Notes under the pieces: model-generated
The model's database searches: none
The model's input: only the letters and a program-made list of their open reading frames with translations
What the model was told of the DNA's origin: nothing
Translations under genes and position numbers: made by a program
Part shown: piece after piece, positions 42,818 to 51,293 of the stretch
Layout of the letters: every line of letters begins with the position of its first letter
Numbering within the stretch: position 1 is the stretch's first letter
Assembly: GCF_000422465.1 (NCBI RefSeq)
Contig: NZ_KE383844.1
Coordinates: forward strand, 619,070-683,069
Origin: Paenibacillus harenae DSM 16969
Lineage (GTDB): Bacteria; Bacillota; Bacilli; Paenibacillales; Paenibacillaceae
Reading direction: 5' to 3'
Length of the DNA stretch: 64,000 nucleotides

Positions 42818-43620
42818 ATGGCAATATTGGCAATTGATGCGGGCGGAGACACAACGAAGATTTATGACGGCAGCAAGCTTCACCGCTTCCCTTCAACAAT
42901 CGGTTATGACTGGAGGGAGCGGAATCTTAACCAGCAGCAGGGCGAGCACGATTTTGAATGGGTATATCGCGGGCAGCGCGGTTTTGCCGGAACACTGGCG
43001 CTACATGAGAGCGAGTGCGCGGAGAGTAGGAAAGGAGATACAAAGCCCACCCGGACGCGCTGCTCCGGATCCTGATCGCATTACACCAGTATGCTGAGGG
43101 AGTAGAGTACAAGATCGTCGTCGGGCAGCCAATCAAGACACACACATCCGAGGAAAAGCGACTCATCAAGGAAATGGTCATCGGTCGGCACGAGCTGACG
43201 GTTAATGGCCGGCAGCGGCAGCTTCTAATCACACGTTGCGAGGTTGCGGCGGAAGGGGTGACAGCGGCTTTGCTGATTCCCGGCGGCGGGACGGTCCGGG
43301 TGATCGACATCGGCAGTGGCACGGTGAACTACGGTACGCTGATGGACCGCCGCTTTAATGATCGTGGTAGTTTCACTCTCGTATCGGGCATGGAAACTAT
43401 TCGCTCCGTTAATCCAGTTGCTTTCGGTCGCCAGATCGCTCTCAGGGCGCTTGCGGCAGGTTGGGGCAAGGATGATGCTGTCTATCTATGCGGAGGCGGA
43501 GCGGAGCCGTTACTGGCGGCCATACATGCTTATTTCCCGAATGCCCAGCTGATCCCGGGTGATCCGGTTACCGCAAACGTCCGAGCATTTTATTTGATCG
43601 CGAGGAAGCTCTATGGCTAA
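42818..43620 (+). pseudogene. ParM-like actin segregation ATPase with a frameshift
   Basis: Starts MAILAIDAGGDTTKIYDGSK, the actin/ParM phosphate-1 loop, and continues FPSTIGYDW. Near 43045 the frame shifts by one base: the following reading is KAHPDALLRILIALHQYA, then VIDIGSGTVNYGTLMDRRF (phosphate-2 loop) and VYLCGGGAEPLLAAIHAYFP (adenosine loop). All subdomains are therefore present but split. Either the gene is inactive or the sequence has an error. ParM filaments push plasmid copies apart; the parR-like gene follows with an 8-base overlap. Confidence 0.8.
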
Positions 43621-43843
43621 GGACATAGCAATCATTCAAGTGTGTTTCAATCTGCTCGATCCGTATCAGCGGGCTCTCTATGATCGGGCCGCAGGCTTTC
43701 CGAATCGTTCGGGTTACGTTAAGCGGTTGATTCAATGGGATGCAGAGCGCGCGGGCAGAGGGAAGTTGTTGCTACGCCGTACAGGTCAAATACGGCGGTC
43801 ACAGACGATTTTCAGGCAGAGGGTTTTATTTAAGGGAGGGTGA
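43613..43843 (+). CDS. ParR-like small DNA-binding protein
   Basis: 76 residues overlapping the parM-like stop (ATGGCTAA). The segment VCFNLLDPYQRALYDRAAGF, then PNRSGYVKRLIQWD resembles a ribbon-helix-helix dimer arm, as in ParR adaptor proteins that link ParM to the centromere. The C-terminus is basic (GRGKLLLRRTGQIRRS). Assignment rests on position and fold-like pattern, not on a named family. Confidence 0.6.
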   Translation: MAKDIAIIQVCFNLLDPYQRALYDRAAGFPNRSGYVKRLIQWDAERAGRGKLLLRRTGQIRRSQTIFRQRVLFKGG

Positions 43844-43848
43844 TGACT

Positions 43849-44052
43849 ATGGGAATCTTGGCACCAGCTTTACAGATCGCCGGTATTGCAATCAGCAGCG
43901 AGTTTATCAGCAGGTTGATGGAAGAGAACGGGCACGGCGGCAAGGTAGTGTTCGTTAAAATCATTTCCTACATCGGCTGTGCTTACATTGCCTTTAATTG
44001 CTGGTGGGACGGGGTTCGGTACGTGGCGCATACGTTCGGGGTGAGCTTGTGA
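43849..44052 (+). CDS. SpoIIIAC-like two-helix membrane protein
   Basis: 67 residues with two hydrophobic helices: LAPALQIAGIAISSEFISRL and VVFVKIISYIGCAYIAFNCW. The order, size and the LQIAGI opening resemble stage III sporulation protein AC; relatives also occur on plasmids and integrative elements next to transfer genes. ATG 43849 follows GGGAGGG by eight bases. It is the third gene of the parMR-like operon. Confidence 0.6.
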   Translation: MGILAPALQIAGIAISSEFISRLMEENGHGGKVVFVKIISYIGCAYIAFNCWWDGVRYVAHTFGVSL

Positions 44053-44189
44053 TTCGCGCATCCGCTCGTTCTGATCTTGCTGGATGGTCGCTTGTCGGTT
44101 TGGCTTCTGTAATTGGGGTTTATGTTTGCTATTTGTTTGTTTCGGTTTCAGGATCTATTGCCCATTCCATCGTCAAAATATTCATCTGA
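44049..44189 (+). CDS. Small membrane protein, probably truncated SpoIIIAD-like
   Basis: 46 codons starting at a GTG that overlaps the preceding stop (GTGA). It has one hydrophobic helix (LVGLASVIGVYVCYLFVSV) and ends shortly before the junction with the uvrA-like gene. A SpoIIIAD partner would be expected here and is much longer, so this is either a truncated partner or a small separate protein. Confidence 0.4.
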   Translation: MIRASARSDLAGWSLVGLASVIGVYVCYLFVSVSGSIAHSIVKIFI

Positions 44190-44257
44190 TTCCATGTATA
44201 AAAAATTTCTTTTTGAACATAATCGGTTTTCGGTCCTGGTTTCGCGGGCTTCGCCGC

Positions 44258-45188
44258 GTTCATCCGAATTTTGTCCCAGATTCCTACGTACGTAATCGGC
44301 ATAGACATTTTGAAGCGACCGATCGGCTCTTGCGTTACAACAACACATTTTTCGATGGACTGCCAGCCCTCCAAAGTGCCGAGTTCATGCGGTGCAGATG
44401 ATGGTTTGTAAAGGAGTTCATCCTCTTCTTCCAATTCCTCATCTTGTTCCGTATTCAAATAATGTTTGAGCAGGGGTACAAGCGTGTCAGAAATGAGTGT
44501 ACTTTTTCCGCTGCCGGAGACACCGGCGATCCCTACCATGACACCAAGCGGTATCGTGGCAGTGACATCTTTTAAATTGTGCAGGTTCGCATTACGGATC
44601 GTCAATGTTGGCGTTTGTTCCGAGACGGTACGTCGTTGCTCCGGCTTTTTGTATGGCAGCAGTTTCTTACCCGATAAATACGGGCTTATGCCCGATGATT
44701 CAGAACGAAGATAGTCCTCAAGATTTCCTTGAAATATCAAATGTCCCCCCTGTTTTCCTGCAGCTGGACCTAATTCCACAATATAATCTGCTCCTAACAT
44801 GACATTCGTGTCATGCTCCACTGCGATCACGGTATTTCCGGAAGCGGTGAGTGATTTCAACTTGCCTAGCAGAATCGTTTTCCGATTCGTGCAACCCTGC
44901 TGAAGGCTCATCAAATACATAGAGCAAGGAATCAAACTGGGATTGAAGATGGAACATCAGATACAGCCGTTGAAGTTCCCCTCCGCTTAAAGAGGGGATG
45001 CTTCTTAAGACTGTCAAATGGGATAGTCCTACATCCAGAAATAAATGAAGCTGCTTTGCCAATCGTTCAGCAATTTTCCTGCCCTGGGAAGTGAAGTCCA
45101 ATTCCTTATGTAAAAGACTGTCCATGAACTTCGAAAGGTCCGCTATCGTCATGTTACAAAGTTCGCCCACATGTTTTCCCAAGCACAA
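44258..45188 (-). pseudogene. uvrA-like gene, N-terminal and middle remnant
   Basis: Two minus frames: the first (45188 to about 44880) has IPSLSGGELQRLYLMFHLQS and LYVFDEPSAGLH (ABC signature and Walker B). After a frameshift near 44880 the second continues LTASGNTVIAVEHD, then GVSGSGKSTLISDTLVPLLK (second P-loop) and TQEPIGRF, ITYVGIWDKIR. The latter joins perfectly in meaning to the remnant at 39533 (HIFAEQQAS...). The N-terminus before CLGKHVGELC is missing. The host of this gene was a short UvrA paralogue. Confidence 0.85.
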
Positions 45189-45371
45189 GTTCTATCCTAT
45201 ATACAATTTCAACTTGTCGATTTCGATGAGATTGAACTGACGATATTCTTCCACATCGTCTATTTCTCCCCCAAGTTTTTTGTCCGGTCTGACTGTATCG
45301 TCATCGTGGCATGACCTAATTTTACCATAATTACATAGTTTTCATTAAAGAAATCTGCCAGTTAGCACAAC

Positions 45372-45441
45372 AGGCTGCCGAGTGAATCATCAGCAGCCTA
45401 CGTAGTGAAGCATTATGAAGCTATCGTACCCGTTCAATGAA
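45372..45441 (-). repeat. Motif-plus-hairpin element, copy 3, after the APH gene
   Basis: In minus orientation TTCATTGAACGGGTACGATAGC is followed after about 14 bases by a 7-bp hairpin (AGGCTGC/GCAGCCT). It starts 16 bases after the APH stop. Confidence 0.8.
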
Positions 45442-45457
45442 CAATGGAGTGGTGGAC

Positions 45458-46435
45458 TTAGAGATTAGAGAAAATATCGTGCAAGTTGTTCCAATTTTGT
45501 CCGACCCAAATGTTTTCTTCTCGAAATCTCTTTAGTGGAATTGAATCATTTTCACTTTCAACAGTTACCCATTCCGCTTCTTTCCACCAGGTTAATCTAA
45601 CGGACCTAACCAACTTCTCTATCGTTAATGGCTGATATTCACGGTAACCTTTTACGAAAGCACTCACTCTGCCCATATTGATTGACCCAATATCCAATGT
45701 ACAGGACAATATAGGTCGTGAAATATCAAATTCAGGATAAACGTAATGCATTCTATCAAAGTCAAGAATGGCGGTTAATGAATCGTTCGTGAATAAAAGA
45801 TTATCTACAAATAAATCCCAGTGCCCCCAGCCTCGTTCGCAATTTAAAAAAATATCGATTTCCGTTTCATCAATGATTTTCCTTTGTACCTCCAATGCCC
45901 TGATCGTCTTTTCGCATTTCATGTTACCTGCATGAGCCCATCGTTTGTTCCAAAGCCCAAGCATCTCTTCTTTATTTCGAATATCCCAATGTAAGGGATA
46001 AGGTTTCGCATTTTTTGAATTTAGTAATTGATGCATCCTACCTATGGCATTCCCCAGAGTGTACGATTGATTTTCGTTTGCCGAGCCTGGTGGTATAACG
46101 TTCCCTTCACATAAACTCATTAATACGAACCGCTCTTGAGCGGGCGTCCTTAAAACATGCCTCCCTTGATTTAAAAACAACTTAGGAGTAGGGATACCTT
46201 GCTTATACAGATTAAATTGATGGGTCAAAGAAATCTCAAGACCATTAACGAAGTTTTCGGGATAACGTGTCTTATTGTATTGCTTTACAAATAAACTTCC
46301 TACATCCGTTTCAATTTTCCATTTTAGATTTAAGTAACCTTGCTCGATCTGCAAGAAATCATAGATTTTTATCTTAAAAGTATCAGAAATAGAGCTTAGG
46401 ATATCATCCCTGATTAAAGCAACTGCATCGGACAT
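45458..46435 (-). CDS. Aminoglycoside phosphotransferase-fold kinase
   Basis: About 325 residues of the APH/choline kinase fold: N-terminal FVKQYNKTRYPE (ATP lysine), the catalytic loop GWGHWDLFVDNLLF (H-x-D-x4-N) and AILDFDRMHYVYPEFDIS (metal Asp). Such proteins phosphorylate small molecules, sometimes antibiotics; the substrate cannot be read from sequence. It is AT-rich unlike its neighbours. ATG 46435 follows GGGGGAG by four bases. Its upstream end abuts the truncated SigJ gene. Confidence 0.85.
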   Translation of the reverse strand: MSDAVALIRDDILSSISDTFKIKIYDFLQIEQGYLNLKWKIETDVGSLFVKQYNKTRYPENFVNGLEISLTHQFNLYKQGIPTPKLFLNQGRHVLRTPAQERFVLMSLCEGNVIPPGSANENQSYTLGNAIGRMHQLLNSKNAKPYPLHWDIRNKEEMLGLWNKRWAHAGNMKCEKTIRALEVQRKIIDETEIDIFLNCERGWGHWDLFVDNLLFTNDSLTAILDFDRMHYVYPEFDISRPILSCTLDIGSINMGRVSAFVKGYREYQPLTIEKLVRSVRLTWWKEAEWVTVESENDSIPLKRFREENIWVGQNWNNLHDIFSNL

Positions 46436-46494
46436 TATACTCCCCCAATTAGACAGAACTGGTGTTCGAAACTCATTATAAACTAAGTTATTAG

Positions 46495-47130
46495 GGAAGT
46501 CATTACTACGCAAAACTTCGGACGCCGGATGCGGATCAGCTCGAGACGACGGTCGTCCGCCGCGATCTGCTGTCTTACGCCATGCTCGTACTGCTCGAGC
46601 GGCTGACGCCGACAGAGCGAACCGTTTTTGTCCTGCGTGAGGCGCTGGGCTTCGATTATCCCGAAATAGCCGAAATGCTCGGCAAGCGGGAAGCGAATTG
46701 CCGCAAGCTGATGAGCCGGGCAAGAAGCAAGATGGGAGTATCCGAGGAGGAGTCGGTCTCGGCAGAAGCGGTTGAATTGGAATGGGTTAGCCGGTTCCTC
46801 ACATCCCTCGAGCAAGGCAACGTCGATCATGTGCTGTCTTTGCTAACCGAAGACGTTTTGCTCGTCGCCGACGGAGGCGGAAAAGCAACCGCGTATAAAC
46901 GTCCGGTGCAATCGAGCGATCACGTAGCCCGAGCTCTGCTCGACGGGTTCAAGAGCATAGGGTCCTATCAGGGAAAACTTCACTTCGAGGCTGTCCCTCT
47001 GAACGGTGAGACCGGCATAGTACTCCGTTCGGAGGTTGAAACTCTGGCCGCAATATTAATACAACTCCGACGCGGAAAGCTTGCCAGAATGTATGCCATA
47101 CGAAACCCGGATAAGCTTGCCTGGGTTTAG
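46495..47130 (+). pseudogene. 5'-truncated SigJ-type ECF sigma factor
   Basis: The frame opens after a TAG at 46492 and reads LRTPDADQLETTVVRRDLLSY, then LLERLTPTERTVFVLREALG and FDYPEIAEMLGKREANCRKL (sigma region 4), and a SnoaL-like C-terminal domain (NVDHVLSLLTEDVLLVADGG). Sigma region 2, which binds RNA polymerase and the -10, is missing. An ATG at 46582 gives only the remainder. It marks the right boundary of the accessory island. Confidence 0.85.
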
Positions 47131-47391
47131 TCAGTCGACTGCGGATTTTTCCAAGTCTCCTTCAAAGTTAAATAATTTACAAAGTAAGGCCCATCCCGCA
47201 ATGGGTGGATTTAATACTTGCCGTTAAAGACAGCGCGGGGAACCGTATCACAAACATAAGCCAAGGATCATTAAGTGCGGCGCGGAATATCCATCCGTAA
47301 GTATCAAGCCTGAAGCAGTCTCCAAGCCGGTGCTGCTTCAGGCTTTTTTCACATGAACATACCTCACTTGCGCACCATCCCTCCCCCTCAC
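47131..47391. other. Intergenic region with hairpin and small open frame
   Basis: Contains CCCAT/ATGGG at 47188-47203 and an unassigned open frame of about 43 codons ending at TAA 47300, directly before a strong terminator. The frame (WVDLILAVKDSAGNRITNIS) looks like a protein fragment, not a full gene. Confidence 0.4.
47306..47350 (+). terminator. Strong terminator
   Basis: AAGCCTGAAGCAG and CTGCTTCAGGCTT form a 13-bp stem followed by TTTTTC. Confidence 0.93.
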
Positions 47392-47421
47392 TTGGCTGAC
47401 GCGGAAGCAGTCGCGTATAAT
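47392..47421 (+). promoter_or_regulatory. Promoter of the two-component/ABC operon
   Basis: TTGGCT, 18-base spacer, TATAAT. The palindromic GAACGAATTCGCGTTC at 47432-47447, just downstream of the start site, could be an operator for the response regulator itself. Confidence 0.7.
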
Positions 47422-47474
47422 CGAACCATATCGAACGAATTCGCGTTCGCGAATAAGAAAGGAATCATTCATCC

Positions 47475-48149
47475 ATGAGCGTACGACTGTTATATATCGA
47501 GGACGACCGGGAGATCGGAAGCTTTGTCTGCAAGCATTTGGAGAAGCAGGGCTATGAGGTCCACTGGGTGACGAGCGGCGAAAGCGCGCTTAAAGCCGCA
47601 GCTGGCTGCAAGCTGGTTATTCTCGACGTCATGCTGCCGGGACTTGACGGCTTTACCGTCGGACAGCGGCTGAAGAAAGCGGATCCGGCGGTCCCGATCC
47701 TCATGCTGTCAGCCCGTACCTCGATCGACGACAAACTGCAGGGTCTGCAGTTCGCGGACGACTATTTGACCAAGCCCTTTCATCCCGACGAACTGACGGC
47801 GCGCATTGAGGTGCTGCTCCGCCGGTCCGGCGCTGCGGGCTCCGAGCCGGTCGCCGTAAAGCATCTGCTCGTATACGAGCAGCAGAACCGGGTCGTTAAT
47901 AGCACGACCGGAGAAGAAATCACGTTGACCGGAAAGCAATTTCATATTTTCAGCTATTTGCTTCGCCATCTGGGACAAATCATGACGAAGGAGCAAATTT
48001 ATGAAGCCGTCTGGGGTGAATCTTTTATCGAAGGGGATAAAACGTTAATGGTTCATATCCGTTATTTGCGCGAGAAAATCGAGCTGAATCCGGCGGCTCC
48101 CGAGGTCATCGAGACGGTGCGCGGCATCGGATACCGGGTACGCCCGTGA
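47475..48149 (+). CDS. OmpR-family response regulator (LanR-like)
   Basis: 224 residues: receiver with ED-D pocket (YIEDDREI), Asp in VILDVMLPGLDG and Lys in LTKPF, then a winged helix ending TLMVHIRYLREKIELNP and ETVRGIGYRVRP. It overlaps the kinase start by four bases (GTGA) and is followed by a LanFEG-type transporter. This is the order seen in lantibiotic-resistance modules, so it probably activates the transporter genes. Confidence 0.93.
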   Translation: MSVRLLYIEDDREIGSFVCKHLEKQGYEVHWVTSGESALKAAAGCKLVILDVMLPGLDGFTVGQRLKKADPAVPILMLSARTSIDDKLQGLQFADDYLTKPFHPDELTARIEVLLRRSGAAGSEPVAVKHLLVYEQQNRVVNSTTGEEITLTGKQFHIFSYLLRHLGQIMTKEQIYEAVWGESFIEGDKTLMVHIRYLREKIELNPAAPEVIETVRGIGYRVRP

Positions 48150-49546
48150 AGAAGCTTGTGAAGCGGCCCCGCGGCCCCCGATTTCATCAAACCCTGTTGA
48201 CGCGCTACCTGCTTATTATTCTATTCGCTTTTCTGTTTATCCCGATCATCTTTCCGCTGGCATCCTTTGTTTATATGCTCACCGAAGAGTATACGAGCAG
48301 CCGGAATGAAGACTATTTAAAATACGGCGATGGCAGCACCCTCGAAGCGATGTGGCATCAGGAGGCTTCTCAGCTCGATGAAGAAACGCCGGAGCAGACT
48401 GACCGCAAGCTGCAGGAAATGAAAAGAAATTATCCGGAAGGCTCCTTCTTCTGGGTCGACGCGTCGGGAGAGACGCAGCTTCAGCTCCCCCGGCAGGAGC
48501 AGCTTCCCGAACGATGGACGCATGCGGATGCGATCCGGTATATGAAGAAGCACATCGACGGCGATCCTTACACGGTCGTTGCTTTCATCGGCCCGGATAA
48601 CTCCGGCGCCGGCTTCATGGTCATGCAACTGCCGCGGTCTCTGATCCAGCTATCGACTCCGGTCGGAGCCGGAACGCCCTTCTATATCGCATTTCTGTTC
48701 ATCATGTTCGCCTTCTTCGTCCTGCTGTCGCTGCTCTTCTTCCGGCAAATCCGCAGGCGGCTGCTCCGGCTGCAGAGCGCGATGAAGGTGCACGGCAGCG
48801 ACGGCCTCCCGATGCCGATCGTGCAGAAGAAGCAAGATGAGATCGGGGAACTGGAAGCCGCCTTCAATGAAATGACCGATCAGCTTCGCGGCAGCAAGGA
48901 ACGGGAAAGCGCCGAGGAAGAGCTGCGCAAGCGCCTCATCGCCAATTTATCGCATGATTTACGAACGCCGCTTACCGTAATGAACAGCCATGCGTATTCG
49001 CTTCGTGGCGAAGCGCTCAGCGAGCACGGGAAAGCCGCCGTTAAGCAATTGGAGCAGAAAATCGCCAGTCTGGGCAGCCTGATCGAAAATCTCTTGTCTT
49101 ACACGCTGATGACCGGAGGACGTTATCCGCTAAAGCTGGAGCAGCTGGACGTGCTGCGGCTGGTTAGAGAAAGCGCGGCGGCCTGGTATCCGCTGTGGGA
49201 ACAGGAAGGCATCGAGCCCGATATCGATCTGCCTGGCGAGCCTATCATTTGGCGCGTGGATAAAGAGGGCTTCCGGCGCGTGCTCGATAATCTATTTCAA
49301 AACATCGTTCGGCATGCGCACAACGGGCAATATATCGGTCTCTCCTCGGAGACTCGCGAGGGACAGACGGCACTCGTCATTTCCGACCGGGGAGCCGGCA
49401 TGGAGAGCGAGTCAAGCGGCAAAGGCGCCGGCATTGGCCTCGCGATCGTGGAATATCTCATTGCCGAAATGGAGCTCGAATGGCGCACGGAAAGCACCGC
49501 AAACAGCACCCGTATCAGCATTTTTCCCCGGCAATTGCAAACGTAG
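48146..49546 (+). CDS. Sensor histidine kinase (LanK-like)
   Basis: 466 residues. TM1 at about 20-45, an extracellular sensor of about 130 residues, TM2 at about 175-200, HAMP, HisKA with ANLSHDLRTPLTVM and HATPase_c with DNLFQNIVRHA, DRGAGM and GAGIGLAI. The extracellular loop is larger than in bacitracin-type (BceS) kinases, so it may sense its ligand directly, as nisin- or subtilin-type kinases do. Starts with GTG. Confidence 0.92.
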   Translation: MKKLVKRPRGPRFHQTLLTRYLLIILFAFLFIPIIFPLASFVYMLTEEYTSSRNEDYLKYGDGSTLEAMWHQEASQLDEETPEQTDRKLQEMKRNYPEGSFFWVDASGETQLQLPRQEQLPERWTHADAIRYMKKHIDGDPYTVVAFIGPDNSGAGFMVMQLPRSLIQLSTPVGAGTPFYIAFLFIMFAFFVLLSLLFFRQIRRRLLRLQSAMKVHGSDGLPMPIVQKKQDEIGELEAAFNEMTDQLRGSKERESAEEELRKRLIANLSHDLRTPLTVMNSHAYSLRGEALSEHGKAAVKQLEQKIASLGSLIENLLSYTLMTGGRYPLKLEQLDVLRLVRESAAAWYPLWEQEGIEPDIDLPGEPIIWRVDKEGFRRVLDNLFQNIVRHAHNGQYIGLSSETREGQTALVISDRGAGMESESSGKGAGIGLAIVEYLIAEMELEWRTESTANSTRISIFPRQLQT

Positions 49547-49662
49547 CACGGATTGGCCGGCCCTAAGGAATTTTCTCCTTGGTCAATTTTAAACGAAATT
49601 TAAACTTGCTCCGACCGCCCTTTAACCTTCATTCGCTAAAGTAGGCAATGAGGTGATTGGAC

Positions 49663-50583
49663 ATGAATAATTGGGTCATAGAAACGAAAGGGCTAAGCAA
49701 GCTCTATAGAGGGCGTTATGCCGTCAGCAATCTGAATTTGAAAATCAAAAAGGGAGACATCTACGGCTTCCTTGGGCCGAACGGCGCGGGCAAAACGACG
49801 ACCATCCGCATGCTGCTCGGATTAATTAAACCGTCGAAGGGCTCGGTTCATATTTTCGGGCAACCGCTTGAAAAGGAACGGCTGTCGATCCTGCGCAAGG
49901 TCGGGTCGCTCGTCGAGTATCCTTCCTATTACGGCCACTTGAGCGCGATCGACAATCTGGAAGCGATCCGCCGTATTATAGACGCTCCCTCCGCCAAAAT
50001 CGACGAGGTGCTGAACATCGTCGGTCTGTCGAAGGACGCCCGCCGTCCGGTAAAAGGCTTCTCTCTCGGGATGAAGCAGCGTCTTGGCATCGCAAGCGCG
50101 CTGCTCGGCAATCCGGAGCTGCTGATCCTAGACGAGCCGACGAACGGCCTGGATCCTTCCGGCATCCAGGAAATTCGTGAGCTTATCAAGCAAATGCCGA
50201 AGCAGCACGGAATTACCGTTCTCCTCTCCAGTCATTTGCTGAGCGAAATTGAGCTTACCGCAGGGACGGTAGGCATTATCCGGCACGGGGAGCTCGTGTT
50301 CCAGGATACGATTGAGCGTCTGCACCGGCAGGCGCATGAGCAGGGCACCCTTTCGCTCGTCGTGTCAGAGCCGGAGCAGGCTGTTGCCGTATTGCAAGAG
50401 CAGGGGCTGGGCGTTAGCCTGATGAATAACGTCATTCTGCTCAAACATATCCCCGACGCCGCGATTGCGCAGGCCGTCAAACGGCTTGTCGAGCGCAATC
50501 ATGCCGTCTACCGGATCGAGGAGAAACGCCAATCGCTGGAGCAGCTATTCCTCCAAATCGTCGGGGAGGGTGGCCGACCATGA
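49663..50583 (+). CDS. ABC transporter ATP-binding protein (lantibiotic-protection type, LanF-like)
   Basis: 306 residues: Walker A GPNGAGKTTTIRMLLGL, signature FSLGMKQRLGIASALLG, Walker B LLILDEPTNGLDP and the H-loop LLSSHLLSE. Protein length and the two following permeases match LanF of the LanFEG immunity transporters, which expel lantibiotics from the membrane. ATG 49663 is seven bases after GAGGTG. The next gene overlaps the stop (ATGA). Confidence 0.93.
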   Translation: MNNWVIETKGLSKLYRGRYAVSNLNLKIKKGDIYGFLGPNGAGKTTTIRMLLGLIKPSKGSVHIFGQPLEKERLSILRKVGSLVEYPSYYGHLSAIDNLEAIRRIIDAPSAKIDEVLNIVGLSKDARRPVKGFSLGMKQRLGIASALLGNPELLILDEPTNGLDPSGIQEIRELIKQMPKQHGITVLLSSHLLSEIELTAGTVGIIRHGELVFQDTIERLHRQAHEQGTLSLVVSEPEQAVAVLQEQGLGVSLMNNVILLKHIPDAAIAQAVKRLVERNHAVYRIEEKRQSLEQLFLQIVGEGGRP

Positions 50584-51293
50584 TGCTCAAAGCTTTTTCT
50601 TCCGATCTGCTGAAAATCCGGGGCAAGGGCTTATGGTTTCTCATCGCGCTCGGTCCTATCGGGCTCGTTGCGATGCAGGCTCTTAATTTCGGGCTCCGAT
50701 ACGATTATTTGTCGCAAAGGCATGCCGGACGGATGTGGGAGGCGCTGCTCGGCAACATGCTCATGTTCGTTCCGATCGCGCTTTATCTCGGCGTGACGCT
50801 CGTCTCCTCCCTGCTTGCGAACGTCGAGCACAGCACAAATGCCTGGAAGCAGCTGCTGGCGCTGCCGATTTCCAGAGGCGCCGTATTTTGCGCGAAATTC
50901 GCGCTTTGCGTTCTTCTGCTCGCCGTCTCCTGCTGCCTGCTGGCCATCGGCACGGTTGTGCTCGGCCTATCGCTGAAATTCGGCATGGATATTCCGTTTA
51001 TGGCGATTTTGAAGCTGAGCTTCCTGCCGTTCATCGCTGCCCTGCCGGCGCTGGCGCTTCTGCTGTGGCTGAGCCTGACGGTCAAGAACCAGGCGCTTCC
51101 CGTGACCTTCGGCATCATGTCGGCCATCGTCTCCGTCTATTCAGTGAATTTGTCCGAATGGTTCCCGCTGAATTGGCCTTTGTTCGGCTATACGGGCCCG
51201 CGTCAGGAGCTGTTTGTTGGAGCCGGCTTCCTGTGCGGAGCCGTGATTTTGCTCTTCGGAGCCGTTCATTTCAATAAAAAGGATGTGAATTGA
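50580..51293 (+). CDS. ABC-2 type permease (LanE/MutE-like)
   Basis: 237 residues with six hydrophobic helices; the first is preceded by KIRGKGLWFLIALGPIGLVAM, and NVEH...WKQLLALPISRGAVFCAKF is the intracellular element of this permease class. It overlaps the ATPase gene by four bases and the second permease by four bases, so translation is coupled. Confidence 0.88.
   Translation: MMLKAFSSDLLKIRGKGLWFLIALGPIGLVAMQALNFGLRYDYLSQRHAGRMWEALLGNMLMFVPIALYLGVTLVSSLLANVEHSTNAWKQLLALPISRGAVFCAKFALCVLLLAVSCCLLAIGTVVLGLSLKFGMDIPFMAILKLSFLPFIAALPALALLLWLSLTVKNQALPVTFGIMSAIVSVYSVNLSEWFPLNWPLFGYTGPRQELFVGAGFLCGAVILLFGAVHFNKKDVN

Noticed and set aside
39534-44258. Complete integrative element or prophage
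   Set aside because: No integrase, relaxase, replication or structural gene was found; only a partition-type operon and cargo remain.
45189-45330. N-terminal extension of the uvrA-like remnant
   Set aside because: The upstream frames contain stops and encode unrelated sequence (EEYRQFNLIEIDKLKL), so the N-terminus of the gene is missing.
46436-46723. Longer APH-like protein starting near 46723
   Set aside because: The added 96 codons are antisense to the SigJ remnant; ATG 46435 has its own ribosome site.
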